Source: Bacillus albus
GTDB lineage: Bacteria > Bacillota > Bacilli > Bacillales > Bacillaceae_G
Direction: 5' to 3'
Assembly: GCF_001884185.1 (NCBI RefSeq)
Contig: NZ_MAOE01000124.1
Coordinates: 1-64,000 of the forward strand
DNA length: 64,000 nucleotides
Both the position numbers and the translations under genes were made by a program. Below the pieces are notes generated by a model that made no database searches, was not told where the DNA came from, and saw only the letters and a program-made list of their open reading frames with translations. Shown here in pieces: positions 1 to 8,672 of the stretch. How positions within the stretch are numbered: the first letter of the stretch is position 1; the number at the start of each line of letters is the position of its first letter.

Positions 1-76
1 CCCGGTACAATACCGGACTCACTTTTATCAAGCTGCCTAATGAAATAACCGTGTCTAACTTTTAGGGGTCACTTCA
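1..76 (+). mobile_element. right end of an IS3/IS150-type insertion sequence
   Basis: The terminal sequence at 51-76 reads, on the other strand, TGAAGTGACCCCTAAAAG followed by TTAGACAC. It starts with TG, so the element would end in CA as IS3-family ends do, and the pattern CCC-n-AAAAGTTAGACA is common in IS150-group repeats. The transposase tail stops 10 bases inside this end. The rest of the element lies to the left of the window. The IS end sits about 40 bases from the 3' end of the DUF2332 gene and does not interrupt it. Confidence 0.6.
2..40 (+). CDS. C-terminal tail of an IS3-family (IS150-type) transposase, partial
   Basis: Only the last 12 codons are inside the window. They read PVQYRTHFYQAA and stop at 38-40. 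A Pro-Val-Gln-Tyr-Arg-Thr tail is typical of the OrfB integrase of IS3-family, IS150-group elements. The stop is followed within about 10 bases by a sequence that looks like the right terminal inverted repeat of such an element. The gene begins outside the window, so its integrity cannot be judged. Confidence 0.6.
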   Translation, partial: PVQYRTHFYQAA

Positions 77-117
77 ATGGCATATTCCCATTAGCTATTT
101 TTTATTTTGAAGAAATA

Positions 118-1164
118 TTAACAAAGCGTCTCTTTCCCAAGATTCCAACTAAACCATCTCCCATGCCCTTCTGTTTCCCCAACCGTTTCACGATATTCGT
201 TTCCGTTAATATAATAATCAATATGAAGGTCCCGATCCCACATGTTGTTATACAGGTGGAATACATCACGTTTTGCGCCGATTTCTTGTATTTGTTTTTC
301 TAGCTTATATTTTACTTGTTCAGGTATTTGATTTGCGACGTGTGTATGGAAAATACAGATTACAGCATCTTCACTTATTTGTTCAATAATAGATGGCAAT
401 AGCTCCACACCGTCTCCTTCTATTAATTGGGCAGATTCATTTTTTACTAACGATGCTGCTTGGTCAAACATTTCAAGTCTTTCTTTATGTTCTGGCCAGA
501 TGAGTGAACGTAACCATAAATAATCTTCATCACTATGTAAATCATTCACATGTAAGTCTAGTCCGATTCTTTCTACGACAGATGGACTTTCTTTTAGAAA
601 ATGAGGCACATTCTCCCCTCTTATTTCAGAAGTTACATGCACATTTGAATTTATATTTCCGTATGTTTCATCTGTTCCGTACGAATAGCTATATTGGTCC
701 CAGAATAGTTGTAATCCAGAACTTGTCCCAATTTCAATTAACACTAACGGCTTCTTCACTTTACTAAATATGTAACAGAAACTTGGGTATAAGTACGCAC
801 ATCGCCTTACTTCATTCGTTTGAACGAGTTTCGTTTGTAATAAAATAATGATTTCTTCTCGGTACGTTTTACAGAATTCTTTAAAATGATAAAAAGCTTT
901 TTCTAAATCCGTATTAGCATTTTCAACTAAGCTACTATAATACGTTTTTACATGATGTTCTTTCCCTGTTAGTAATAAATAATGTACGGCTCCTAATAGT
1001 AAGTTTGGGACTGGTTGGCCTGCTTGAGCGTAGGAAGATAGTGTAAGTACTTCCTCATCTTCAGCAATTTGTATTGATAAGTATTCATATAAGTCACTTG
1101 ACCCTTTACATTCCTTTATTGAAAAATTTCGAAATAAGTTTGCGATTTGTTCTTGTGTACGCAT
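118..1164 (-). CDS. DUF2332 family protein
   Basis: A 348-residue soluble protein matching the overall pattern of the DUF2332 family: an N-terminal helical part (FRNFSIKECKGSSDLYEYLS), a central PSFCYIFSKVKKPLVLIEIGTSSGLQL segment and a C-terminal HTHVANQIP segment. The central Glu-Ile-Gly-x-Ser-x-Gly-Leu piece resembles a Rossmann methyltransferase glycine loop, so a SAM-dependent or related fold is plausible, but no activity is established for this family. There is no signal peptide or membrane segment. The start codon is preceded by AAAGGAGGG. The gene stands alone, converging on the IS end at the left edge. Confidence 0.75.
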   Translation of the reverse strand: MRTQEQIANLFRNFSIKECKGSSDLYEYLSIQIAEDEEVLTLSSYAQAGQPVPNLLLGAVHYLLLTGKEHHVKTYYSSLVENANTDLEKAFYHFKEFCKTYREEIIILLQTKLVQTNEVRRCAYLYPSFCYIFSKVKKPLVLIEIGTSSGLQLFWDQYSYSYGTDETYGNINSNVHVTSEIRGENVPHFLKESPSVVERIGLDLHVNDLHSDEDYLWLRSLIWPEHKERLEMFDQAASLVKNESAQLIEGDGVELLPSIIEQISEDAVICIFHTHVANQIPEQVKYKLEKQIQEIGAKRDVFHLYNNMWDRDLHIDYYINGNEYRETVGETEGHGRWFSWNLGKETLC

Positions 1165-1544
1165 TGGTATCCCTCCTTTTTAATATCACAGAATAATCTT
1201 ACTATTTAAAGTGCAGAAATTCCATAAAAAGGTATCAAATCTCCCCACTTTCGTATACGTAAGCTTTTTCGGGATAATTTCAAACTGTAATTTTTTTCTA
1301 TTTACTACCTTAAAAGAGCTTGTTAAATAAGATTTTTGGCGAATAAAACGTTAAATAGTTTAAAATTATCAGATAACACTAGATATTTTAGTCTATTAAT
1401 TATTATAATAGAGTATGAGATGGTTATATAATTGAGACAAAAAAGGTAAATACCTAGGTGGGGCCTAGGCGGTGTTTTCATTTTACGGCTTAGATATAAA
1501 AACACCTACTCTTTTTTGCCAATATAGGGGATGGAGAGATTATC
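1165..1544. other. intergenic region upstream of mqo with a leader hairpin
   Basis: This 380-bp AT-rich gap separates two divergent genes. A TATAAT-like -10 lies at 1404-1409 on the + strand, without a good -35. Two CCTAGG palindromes occur 11 bp apart at 1453-1458 and 1464-1469. GGTGTTTT (1471-1478) pairs with AAAACACC (1499-1506) across a 20-base loop and is followed by a T-run at 1511-1516, so a terminator-like hairpin sits in the mqo leader. A 60-codon reading frame on the minus strand here has no ribosome binding site and I do not call it a gene. Confidence 0.45.
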
Positions 1545-3047
1545 ATGAGCAACATGCAGCAAAAAACAGACGTTATCTTAATTGGTGCAGGAATTATGAG
1601 TGCAACGTTAGGCTCATTACTAAAAGAATTAGCACCTGAATGGGAAATTAAAGTTTTTGAAAAACTCGCAAGTGCCGGGGAAGAAAGCTCTAACGAATGG
1701 AATAATGCAGGTACAGGGCATTCTGCGCTATGCGAACTGAACTATACTTCCGAAAAATCTGACGGATCTATAGATATTAGTAAGGCTGTAAAAGTGAATG
1801 AGCAATTCCAGCTTTCAAGACAATTTTGGGCATATCTTGTAAAAAGCAAATTAATTCGTAATCCACAAGATTTTATTATGCCTCTACCTCATATGAGTTT
1901 AGTACAAGGTGAAAAAAATGTTGAGTTTCTAAAAAACCGTTTTGAAGCGCTTTCAAAAAATCCACTGTTTCAAGGTATGGAATTTTCTGATGCTCCTGAA
2001 ACATTAAAAAAATGGCTTCCACTCATTATGGAAGGACGTACACCTAACGAACCAATGGCTGCAACGAAGATTGACTCTGGAACAGATGTTAACTTCGGTG
2101 CATTAACTCGTATGTTGTTTGATTACTTACAAACGAAAAATGTTGAGCTAAACTACAAACACAGTGTCGAAAATATTAAACGTACGAAGAATGGTTTGTG
2201 GGAAGTAAAAGTACACGATATGAATAGTGGTAAAATCGAACATCATACTGCAAAATTCGTCTTTATCGGCGGCGGTGGTGGTAGTCTACCTCTACTACAA
2301 AAGACTGGCATCCCTGAATCAAAACATATTGGTGGATTCCCGGTAAGTGGACTATTTATGGTATGTAAAAATCAAAAAGTTATCGAGCAACATCATGCGA
2401 AAGTATACGGTAAAGCTAAAGTTGGCGCTCCGCCAATGTCTGTACCTCACCTTGATACGAGATATATAGACAATAAAAAAGCTTTACTATTTGGACCGTT
2501 CGCAGGGTTCTCTCCTAAGTTCTTAAAAACTGGCTCAAATCTTGACTTAATCGGTTCTGTAAAACCGAATAACGTCTTAACGATGTTAGCTGCTGGTGTA
2601 AAAGAAATGGGATTAACAAAATACTTAATTCAGCAAGTTATGTTATCACATGAAAAACGTATGGAAGAATTACGCGAATTCATTCCGAATGCGAAAAGTG
2701 AAGATTGGGATATTGTAGTTGCTGGGCAACGTGTGCAAGTAATTAAAGACACTGATGCTGGCGGTAAAGGTACACTTCAATTCGGTACCGAAGTTGTAAG
2801 TGCAGCTGACGGATCAATCGCTGCATTACTTGGCGCATCACCAGGTGCTTCTACTGCCGTTCACGTCATGCTTGAAGTATTAGAAAAATGTTTCCCAAGC
2901 CGCATGGTAGAATGGGAAGGAAAAATAAAAGAAATGATCCCTTCTTACGGCATTTCACTAACAGAAAACCCAAGATTATTCCAAGATCTTCACACTTCTA
3001 CTGGTCGTACGCTTGGATTAAATGAAAAAGAAACAGTTCATAACTAA
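1545..3047 (+). CDS. mqo: malate:quinone oxidoreductase
   Basis: A 500-residue FAD-dependent peripheral membrane enzyme that oxidises malate to oxaloacetate and passes electrons to quinone, a TCA-cycle and respiratory-chain entry step. The N terminus carries the dinucleotide-binding loop [15 protein letters not shown] (about residues 9-23), followed by the family segment [21 protein letters not shown]. The C-terminal half has the typical [27 protein letters not shown] and GASPGAST motifs. The 500-residue length is the usual one. The start is preceded by GGGGATGGAGAG. A terminator follows directly, shared with the converging lsrB gene. Confidence 0.95.
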   Translation: MSNMQQKTDVILIGAGIMSATLGSLLKELAPEWEIKVFEKLASAGEESSNEWNNAGTGHSALCELNYTSEKSDGSIDISKAVKVNEQFQLSRQFWAYLVKSKLIRNPQDFIMPLPHMSLVQGEKNVEFLKNRFEALSKNPLFQGMEFSDAPETLKKWLPLIMEGRTPNEPMAATKIDSGTDVNFGALTRMLFDYLQTKNVELNYKHSVENIKRTKNGLWEVKVHDMNSGKIEHHTAKFVFIGGGGGSLPLLQKTGIPESKHIGGFPVSGLFMVCKNQKVIEQHHAKVYGKAKVGAPPMSVPHLDTRYIDNKKALLFGPFAGFSPKFLKTGSNLDLIGSVKPNNVLTMLAAGVKEMGLTKYLIQQVMLSHEKRMEELREFIPNAKSEDWDIVVAGQRVQVIKDTDAGGKGTLQFGTEVVSAADGSIAALLGASPGASTAVHVMLEVLEKCFPSRMVEWEGKIKEMIPSYGISLTENPRLFQDLHTSTGRTLGLNEKETVHN

Positions 3048-3049
3048 AG

Positions 3050-3079
3050 AAAAAACGTCCGATATTTCGGGCGTTTTTT
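3050..3079. terminator. bidirectional terminator between mqo and lsrB
   Basis: AAAAACGTCC pairs with GGGCGTTTTT around an 8-base loop. The run of A on one side and T on the other lets it work for both converging genes. Confidence 0.8.
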
Positions 3080-3084
3080 CTTTA

Positions 3085-4128
3085 CTAGAAATTATATTTA
3101 TTAATATTCTCTTTCGTAAATACAACCCGCTCTGGCAATACGATGATCCCGTTTCCTTCTGCCTCATAATCATAACCTTGGATGGAGTTTGGCTCTACTT
3201 TCACTTTTCCGATTCCTTTTACTTCAAAGCTATCCCCTACTTTTAACTTTTTCCCTTTTACAACAATTTCATTTGCTACATACGTTGCGAGTGCACCTTG
3301 TTGTTTTACATCCCATAATCCAAATTGTTGTACTGTTCCTCGTTTTACGTAATCACGCATAACGTTTGGTGTAGAGAAGCCAGTTACAACAACTTTTTTA
3401 TCCATTTTCAAGTTTTCAGCTGCTTGTGCCATCGCTGGTAGTGCCGTTGCATCCGGACAAATGACTGCATTAATATCTGGATACGTTTTTAATATGTTCT
3501 CCCCTACTGATAACGATTTTTGCGCATTATTTTCGCCGTATTGCGTCGTTACAATTTCCCAGTTCGGATATTTCTTTTTAATAATTTCTTTCGCTTTCGT
3601 TACCCATTGGTTTTGATCCGTTACTGTTGGACTAGAATAAAAGAATGCTACTTTTCCTTTATCTCCAATTTGTTTGGAAGTCATTTCAATTAATAAATTA
3701 GCAAGTTGATCTGGTGTTCCTTGGCTTATATAAAATGAACGGTCTTTCGGATTGACATCAGAGTCCCATGTTAACACCGTCATCCCTTTTTTCTTAGCAC
3801 GTTGCAATGATTGTGATAGACCATCTACTGACGTAGAAGAGACCATAAGTGCATCATAGTTTTGATTAATAAAGTTGTTTATATATTTCACTTGACCAGA
3901 TACGCTTGCTTCAGACGGTCCATCGTATTTCACTTGTACGCCTAGTTTATCTCCCATCTCTTTTGCTCCTTCACCACCCGATGTAAAGAAGCCAACTCCA
4001 GTTAATTTCGGAATGAATGCAAATTTCACATCATCTGCCTTCTTCTTATCTGCCGTTTGACTAGAGCAAGCGATTAAACCGATTAAACAAATGCATACAA
4101 TGAATACAATCCATAGTTTTCTCTTCAT
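3085..4128 (-). CDS. lsrB: autoinducer-2 ABC transporter substrate-binding lipoprotein LsrB
   Basis: A 347-residue periplasmic-binding-protein-like lipoprotein. The N terminus has a signal peptide ending in the lipobox LIAC, with acylation expected on Cys21. It binds the signal AI-2 outside the membrane and delivers it to LsrC/LsrD. The residues known to contact AI-2 in Salmonella LsrB all appear in matching contexts: Lys in [11 protein letters not shown], Asp in TWDSDV, Asp-Gln in TVTDQNQW, and Pro and Ala in CPDATALPA. This makes a true AI-2 receptor much more likely than a ribose-type binding protein. It is the last gene of the leftward lsrACDB operon, and its ATG overlaps the lsrD stop (ATGA). 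Confidence 0.92.
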   Translation of the reverse strand: MKRKLWIVFIVCICLIGLIACSSQTADKKKADDVKFAFIPKLTGVGFFTSGGEGAKEMGDKLGVQVKYDGPSEASVSGQVKYINNFINQNYDALMVSSTSVDGLSQSLQRAKKKGMTVLTWDSDVNPKDRSFYISQGTPDQLANLLIEMTSKQIGDKGKVAFFYSSPTVTDQNQWVTKAKEIIKKKYPNWEIVTTQYGENNAQKSLSVGENILKTYPDINAVICPDATALPAMAQAAENLKMDKKVVVTGFSTPNVMRDYVKRGTVQQFGLWDVKQQGALATYVANEIVVKGKKLKVGDSFEVKGIGKVKVEPNSIQGYDYEAEGNGIIVLPERVVFTKENINKYNF

Positions 4129-5114
4129 GACATTTCCCCCTTATGCAAGTTCTTTCTTTTCCACGGTGTGAATTGACGTAATTTCAAATGTCTCATAATA
4201 ACTGAAAGAATAAGAATAATACCAATAACTACGTTAGATTGTTCATTTGTTAAACCCGTCATTTGTAAGCCATACTGCATGACTCCAATAAAAATACTCG
4301 CCAGTACAGTACCGATAATACTTCCTTTTCCCCCTGTAATAAGTGTCCCGCCTAATACGACTGCTGTAATAATTGGTAAAATCGTTTCACTTCCCATATC
4401 AGCACGTGCGGAACCGAAATATGCAGTTAAGAAAGTGCCCCCTAATCCACCTCCTAACCCGGAAAGTATGTAAGCGATGATGACTACTTTTTTCGTTTTG
4501 ATCCCAGTGTATTTTGCTGCATTTTCATTCGCACCTGTTAATTTTACGTGGCGCCCATAAATAGTACGGTGAAACAATACAGTGCATAAAATCGTTAATA
4601 TAATCAGTAGCCATAATAAATTCGGCATCCCTATAAAACTACCGTTTGCCAGTTGTACAAATGCGTCAGGTAAACCACTTATCCCTTCATATCCAGAAGC
4701 ACCTGCCCCTCCTGAAATGACAAGTGCAATTCCGCTGTATAAAAACATCGTTCCGAGTGTGACGACAAGTGGCTCTACATCTGTCATTTTTATAATGATT
4801 CCATTTAAAGCTCCCGCTAAACAACTGATTATAAGAGCTATTATGACCGCTAGCAAAATAGGTATTCCATTCATCCAAAGCACACCGATTAAGATAGAAG
4901 TTAGCCCCATTATGGAGCCGACCGATACGTCAATTCCTCCTGTTACAATAGCGAAAGTCATTGGTATCGCCGCGATTGCGATAAAGAGGAAATCGTTTGT
5001 ACTAAAAAGGAGATTACTAATATTTAAGAAATCACTATTTATAAAACTAAAGAGAATGAATTCTAAAAGAAGTAATACGATTAGGACACCTTCCCATCTG
5101 TATACATACTTCAT
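4125..5114 (-). CDS. lsrD: autoinducer-2 ABC transporter permease LsrD
   Basis: A 329-residue membrane permease of the ribose/AI-2 (BPD_transp_2) type with about 8-10 hydrophobic segments. It shows the family pattern [19 protein letters not shown] and, near the C terminus, [22 protein letters not shown] place the start at the ATG at 5114 (MKYVYRWEG), because GGAGG lies 8 bases upstream and the ATG overlaps the lsrC stop (ATGA); an in-frame GTG nine codons upstream (at 5141) has no such site. With LsrC it should form the channel for AI-2. The C and D names follow gene order as in enteric lsrACDB. Confidence 0.88.
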   Translation of the reverse strand: MKYVYRWEGVLIVLLLLEFILFSFINSDFLNISNLLFSTNDFLFIAIAAIPMTFAIVTGGIDVSVGSIMGLTSILIGVLWMNGIPILLAVIIALIISCLAGALNGIIIKMTDVEPLVVTLGTMFLYSGIALVISGGAGASGYEGISGLPDAFVQLANGSFIGMPNLLWLLIILTILCTVLFHRTIYGRHVKLTGANENAAKYTGIKTKKVVIIAYILSGLGGGLGGTFLTAYFGSARADMGSETILPIITAVVLGGTLITGGKGSIIGTVLASIFIGVMQYGLQMTGLTNEQSNVVIGIILILSVIMRHLKLRQFTPWKRKNLHKGEMS

Positions 5115-6064
5115 AGATTCATCCTCCTTTCTGTCTTCCACTTTTTCATAACACTATCTAATATGACGATTAGTAATAATAAGAAACCTGAAATAGCATT
5201 ATTCCAAAATGCTGGTATTTTTAAAAAGACGAGTGAACTGCTTATCGCCTCTAAAAATATCGCTCCTAATGCAGCTCCAACTATAGAACCCATTCCTCCT
5301 TTTAAATGAACTCCTCCTAGTACAGCGGCTGCGATAACCTGTAGTTCTATCCCGGTGCCTGTTTGATTTGGAACGAATCCGATATTCATAACAAATATGC
5401 AACCAGCGAGCGCAGCGCTTATGCCTGAAATCATAAATGCATATATCTTCACTTTATTAACAGGTATACCAATAAGTCTCGCGCCATCTTCATTATCACC
5501 TACCGCATAAAAGTATCTTCCAAATGGCACTTTCCTTAAAAAGAAGTATAGTAGTAGTAAAATAATAAGAACAACCCATACAATTATCGGCAAACCAAAT
5601 ATGACGATCGATGACAGTTGCTTAAAATTGTTTGGTATGTCTTCAATCCACTTTCCGCCTGTAAAAATTAACATCGCACCTCTAATGATCCCTAACATAC
5701 CTAATGTCATAATAATAGCTGGTACCCGAAACTTCGCAACGCCAATCCCGTTTGCGAAACCGATAATAGCTCCAAGTATGACAGCAACAGTAATAGACAA
5801 GAATGCACTAACCCCATCCGTTAACAACATTCCGCAAACAGCTGCGCTTAATCCCATAATTGAACCGACTGATACGTCTATATTTTTCGTAAATAAGACA
5901 AACGATTGGCCAATTGCTAGCACGACTAAAATAACGCTTGATTTCATCATTAAAGATAACGAGTTAAGCTGAACGAAACTTGGATTTATCATTCCGACAA
6001 TGGCAATGTAAATGAGTAATAATAGTATGATAGACGTTTCATGCATTTTTAACATGCGTTTCAT
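5111..6064 (-). CDS. lsrC: autoinducer-2 ABC transporter permease LsrC
   Basis: A 317-residue multi-pass permease, related to LsrD and to RbsC. It has [20 protein letters not shown] in the first third and AAVLGGVHLKGGMGSIVGAALG in the last third, the paired signature segments of this permease family. The start overlaps the end of lsrA (ATGA) and the stop overlaps the lsrD start, so the four genes are probably translationally coupled. It acts in the cytoplasmic membrane as half of the AI-2 channel. Confidence 0.88.
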   Translation of the reverse strand: MKRMLKMHETSIILLLLIYIAIVGMINPSFVQLNSLSLMMKSSVILVVLAIGQSFVLFTKNIDVSVGSIMGLSAAVCGMLLTDGVSAFLSITVAVILGAIIGFANGIGVAKFRVPAIIMTLGMLGIIRGAMLIFTGGKWIEDIPNNFKQLSSIVIFGLPIIVWVVLIILLLLYFFLRKVPFGRYFYAVGDNEDGARLIGIPVNKVKIYAFMISGISAALAGCIFVMNIGFVPNQTGTGIELQVIAAAVLGGVHLKGGMGSIVGAALGAIFLEAISSSLVFLKIPAFWNNAISGFLLLLIVILDSVMKKWKTERRMNL

Positions 6065-7542
6065 TCCGTTACACCTCCGTATGCAAGACGTGTAACTTCA
6101 TTTACAGTCATATTTTGTTTCTCTAAATGAGAAACAAATTGTCCATTTCGCATTACATATACACGATTTACTAATTTTACGATTTCTTCAACATCGGAAG
6201 AGATTAATAATATCGCGAGCCCTTCTCTTTTCATTTTTTCTATCGTCTCATATACTTCAATCCTTGCTTTCGCATCAATTCCGCGAGTCGGTTCATCAAG
6301 AATAATAATTTTAGGATTACATGCGAGATACTTTGCAAGCACGACCTTCTGCTGATTACCTCCCGATAAAGATGCTAGAACTTCATCCATGCTTCGTACA
6401 ACAATTCGAAACTGTTCTATATACGACTTCAATAAAGCGCTTTCTTTTTCTTGATTAATGAAAAAGCGACTATTCTGATGTAAACTTGCTGCAGTCATAT
6501 TTTCTTTAACTGATGCAATTGAGAAAATCCCATTTCTTGCTCTATCCTCTGGCACATAAACTAGTCCTTTGCTTAGTCTTTTATGCAAAGAGCATGAATC
6601 AATTGATTTTCCTTCTAATAAAATAGAACCTGATTTTATAGACTTCAATCCAAAAATGGTTTCTGCTAATTCCGTTCTGCCTGATCCAACAATGCCAGCA
6701 ATACCTACAATCTCTCCAGCATGTACAGTAAATGATATATTTTCGAATGCGTGACTCGTTACATTAGTTACTTCTAATATTTTTTTCGTTTCTTTTGACT
6801 CTCGCACTATTTCTCTTTTCTCTTCTTGTTTATATCCTTTTGGCAATAATCCCTCCATCAACATATTATATGTATAGTCACATACATCACCATGGCTTAC
6901 AATCATTCCATCACGTAATATCGCTGCTTTGTTGGCAATTTCAAAGATTTCTGGAAAGCGATGCGTAATATATATCATTCCAATTCCTTTTTCTTGTAAA
7001 CTTTTCATCAGCACAAAAAGACTCTTTATTTCGTGAGTTGTTAATGTCGATGTTGGCTCATCTAAAATAAGAATCCCGGCTTCCCGTATTAATCCTCTAA
7101 CGATTTCTACTAACTGTTGCTGCGCAATGGATAGTGATCCTCCTAGTTCTTTAAGGTCAATATCCCATCCTAAACTGTCAATCAAATGCTGAATCTTTAG
7201 TTTTAATTCCTTTTTCTTACCTTTTAGTCCGATACATATATTTTCTTCAATGGTCATATGCGGAAAAATGAGTGGTTCTTGTGGTATTAAGTAAATCCCT
7301 TCTCCGTGTGCTTCTTTCGGATTTGCAAACTGTTTCCTCATTCCTTTTACATACATTTCTCCACTATCATACGAATATAACCCCGTTAATATTTTCATTA
7401 ATGTTGATTTTCCAGCACCATTTCCTCCAACTAAAGCGAATATATCACCACGCTCTACTTGTAAGTTCACATCTTTTAGCACAAGTTGATTTGAAAATGC
7501 CTTACTCATTTTCTTTACTTGTAATAAAGGTACGTTCTCCAC
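6061..7542 (-). CDS. lsrA: autoinducer-2 ABC transporter ATPase LsrA (double ATPase domain)
   Basis: A 493-residue fusion of two ABC ATPase domains, as in LsrA, RbsA and MglA. Domain 1 has Walker A GGNGAGKST (about residues 39-47), signature-region SIAQQQLVEIVRG and Walker B ILILDEPTSTL. Domain 2 has a degenerate P-loop GIVGSGRTE, a good signature LSGGNQQKVVLAKYL and Walker B IIILDEPTRGID. Asymmetry between the two sites is normal for this class. It powers AI-2 import and is the first gene of the leftward operon, transcribed divergently from lsrR. Confidence 0.9.
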   Translation of the reverse strand: MENVPLLQVKKMSKAFSNQLVLKDVNLQVERGDIFALVGGNGAGKSTLMKILTGLYSYDSGEMYVKGMRKQFANPKEAHGEGIYLIPQEPLIFPHMTIEENICIGLKGKKKELKLKIQHLIDSLGWDIDLKELGGSLSIAQQQLVEIVRGLIREAGILILDEPTSTLTTHEIKSLFVLMKSLQEKGIGMIYITHRFPEIFEIANKAAILRDGMIVSHGDVCDYTYNMLMEGLLPKGYKQEEKREIVRESKETKKILEVTNVTSHAFENISFTVHAGEIVGIAGIVGSGRTELAETIFGLKSIKSGSILLEGKSIDSCSLHKRLSKGLVYVPEDRARNGIFSIASVKENMTAASLHQNSRFFINQEKESALLKSYIEQFRIVVRSMDEVLASLSGGNQQKVVLAKYLACNPKIIILDEPTRGIDAKARIEVYETIEKMKREGLAILLISSDVEEIVKLVNRVYVMRNGQFVSHLEKQNMTVNEVTRLAYGGVTE

Positions 7543-7561
7543 ATGATATCACCTGCCTTCA

Positions 7562-7645
7562 TCCAGAACATTTTTTGAGAAAATGATTATTTGTTCTACT
7601 TGTTTTGTAGCATTGTATATTCCTTTTTTCATATCTAGAACACTT
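7562..7645. promoter_or_regulatory. candidate LsrR operator boxes between lsrA and lsrR
   Basis: The divergent lsrA/lsrR control region holds three copies of the hexamer AGAACA or its complement: 7565-7570 (AGAACATTTTTT), 7592-7597 (TGTTCT) and 7637-7642 (AGAACACTTTTTT). The first and last are direct repeats extended by a T-tract. LsrR-type (SorC family) regulators bind such regions and release on phospho-AI-2. The assignment to LsrR is inferred from position only. Confidence 0.35.
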
Positions 7646-7736
7646 TTTTCACCAGACAATTAATCGTTTCAACTGGAATAAACAAAATATACGGCACATA
7701 TGTTTAAGCAGTGGTCAATTGTTGAAAGGGATGACG

Positions 7737-8672
7737 AGTATGACACAGCTGAACTTTGAACAGAATTTATTAACTAAAGTAGCTTGGTACTATTATAAAG
7801 ATCAATTAACACAACAGGAGATCGCTTCACTTCTTCATATTTCAAGAAATAAAGTCGTCCGATTATTAGAAAAGGCGCGCAGTGAAGGTATCGTTACATT
7901 TCACGTAAAAGGGACTGGTTTACACTGTTTAAGTATTGAGCGTGACCTAATGAAAAAATTTCACTTAAAAGATGCTTTCATTATCCCTACTCCAATAGAC
8001 AATTATCACGCTTCTCTCGGAAAAGCTGCTGCACAATATTTAGAAACTCAGCTCCAGCAAGGTGATTTACTCGGCATTGGGTGGGGTGAAACGATTAGCA
8101 AAATGCTAGAAAACATTCACTTTGAAAGTTCAATTAATCTTTCAATCGTAACGCTAACAGGCGGAGTAAATCACTATCTCCCGAGAAAGCAAAACTATTT
8201 ACACTGTATGCAAGGTGATCTTCACATTATCCCTACGCCGTTTCTAGCATCTACAACCGAAATGGCACAAAGTATTCTATCAGAACCGAGTGTAAAAGAT
8301 ATGCTTCATGTCGCTTCACTTGCACATACGGCAGTTGTCGGTATTGGAGGATTATCTCAAGACGCTACAATTGTAAAGGAAGAAAAGTTAACACTACGTG
8401 AGATGACATATATTCGTAGTCAAAACGGAGCTGGTGATATTTTAGGGCAGTTTTACAATACGAATGGTGATTTATTAAATCTCCCACATCATAATCGACT
8501 AATTGGTACGCCGCTCACGATTCTGCGCAAAATGAAACATGTCGTTGGTGTTGCTGGAGGTATAGAAAAGATAGATGCAATTTATGGTGCCTTAAAAGGA
8601 AAGTTCATTCATACATTAATTACTGATGAGGAAACGGCCCTCTCCTTATTACGAAAGGATGGTGATTGTTAA
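7737..8672 (+). CDS. lsrR: AI-2-responsive transcriptional regulator LsrR (SorC/DeoR family)
   Basis: A SorC-family regulator of about 311 residues. The N-terminal helix-turn-helix is KDQLTQQEIASLLHISRNKV. The C-terminal sugar-phosphate-binding domain includes LLGIGWGETISKML, IVTLTGGVNHY and AVVGIGGLSQDA. I prefer the ATG at 7737 (MTQLNFEQN) with AAAGGG upstream; an in-frame TTG at 7719 and ATG at 7728 are alternatives. By family knowledge it represses the lsr genes until it binds phospho-AI-2 made by LsrK. It reads divergently from lsrA and its stop overlaps the lsrK start (TAATG). Confidence 0.88.
   Translation, partial: SMTQLNFEQNLLTKVAWYYYKDQLTQQEIASLLHISRNKVVRLLEKARSEGIVTFHVKGTGLHCLSIERDLMKKFHLKDAFIIPTPIDNYHASLGKAAAQYLETQLQQGDLLGIGWGETISKMLENIHFESSINLSIVTLTGGVNHYLPRKQNYLHCMQGDLHIIPTPFLASTTEMAQSILSEPSVKDMLHVASLAHTAVVGIGGLSQDATIVKEEKLTLREMTYIRSQNGAGDILGQFYNTNGDLLNLPHHNRLIGTPLTILRKMKHVVGVAGGIEKIDAIYGALKGKFIHTLITDEETALSLLRKDGDC

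Noticed and set aside
1323-1505. 60-codon minus-strand frame before mqo
   Set aside because: No ribosome binding site, low-complexity AT-rich composition, and it overlaps the mqo leader hairpin and promoter region.
4582-5151. 189-codon + strand frame opposite lsrD
   Set aside because: It is the antisense shadow of a strongly supported permease gene; Ile/Pro/Ser-rich translation without a start signal.
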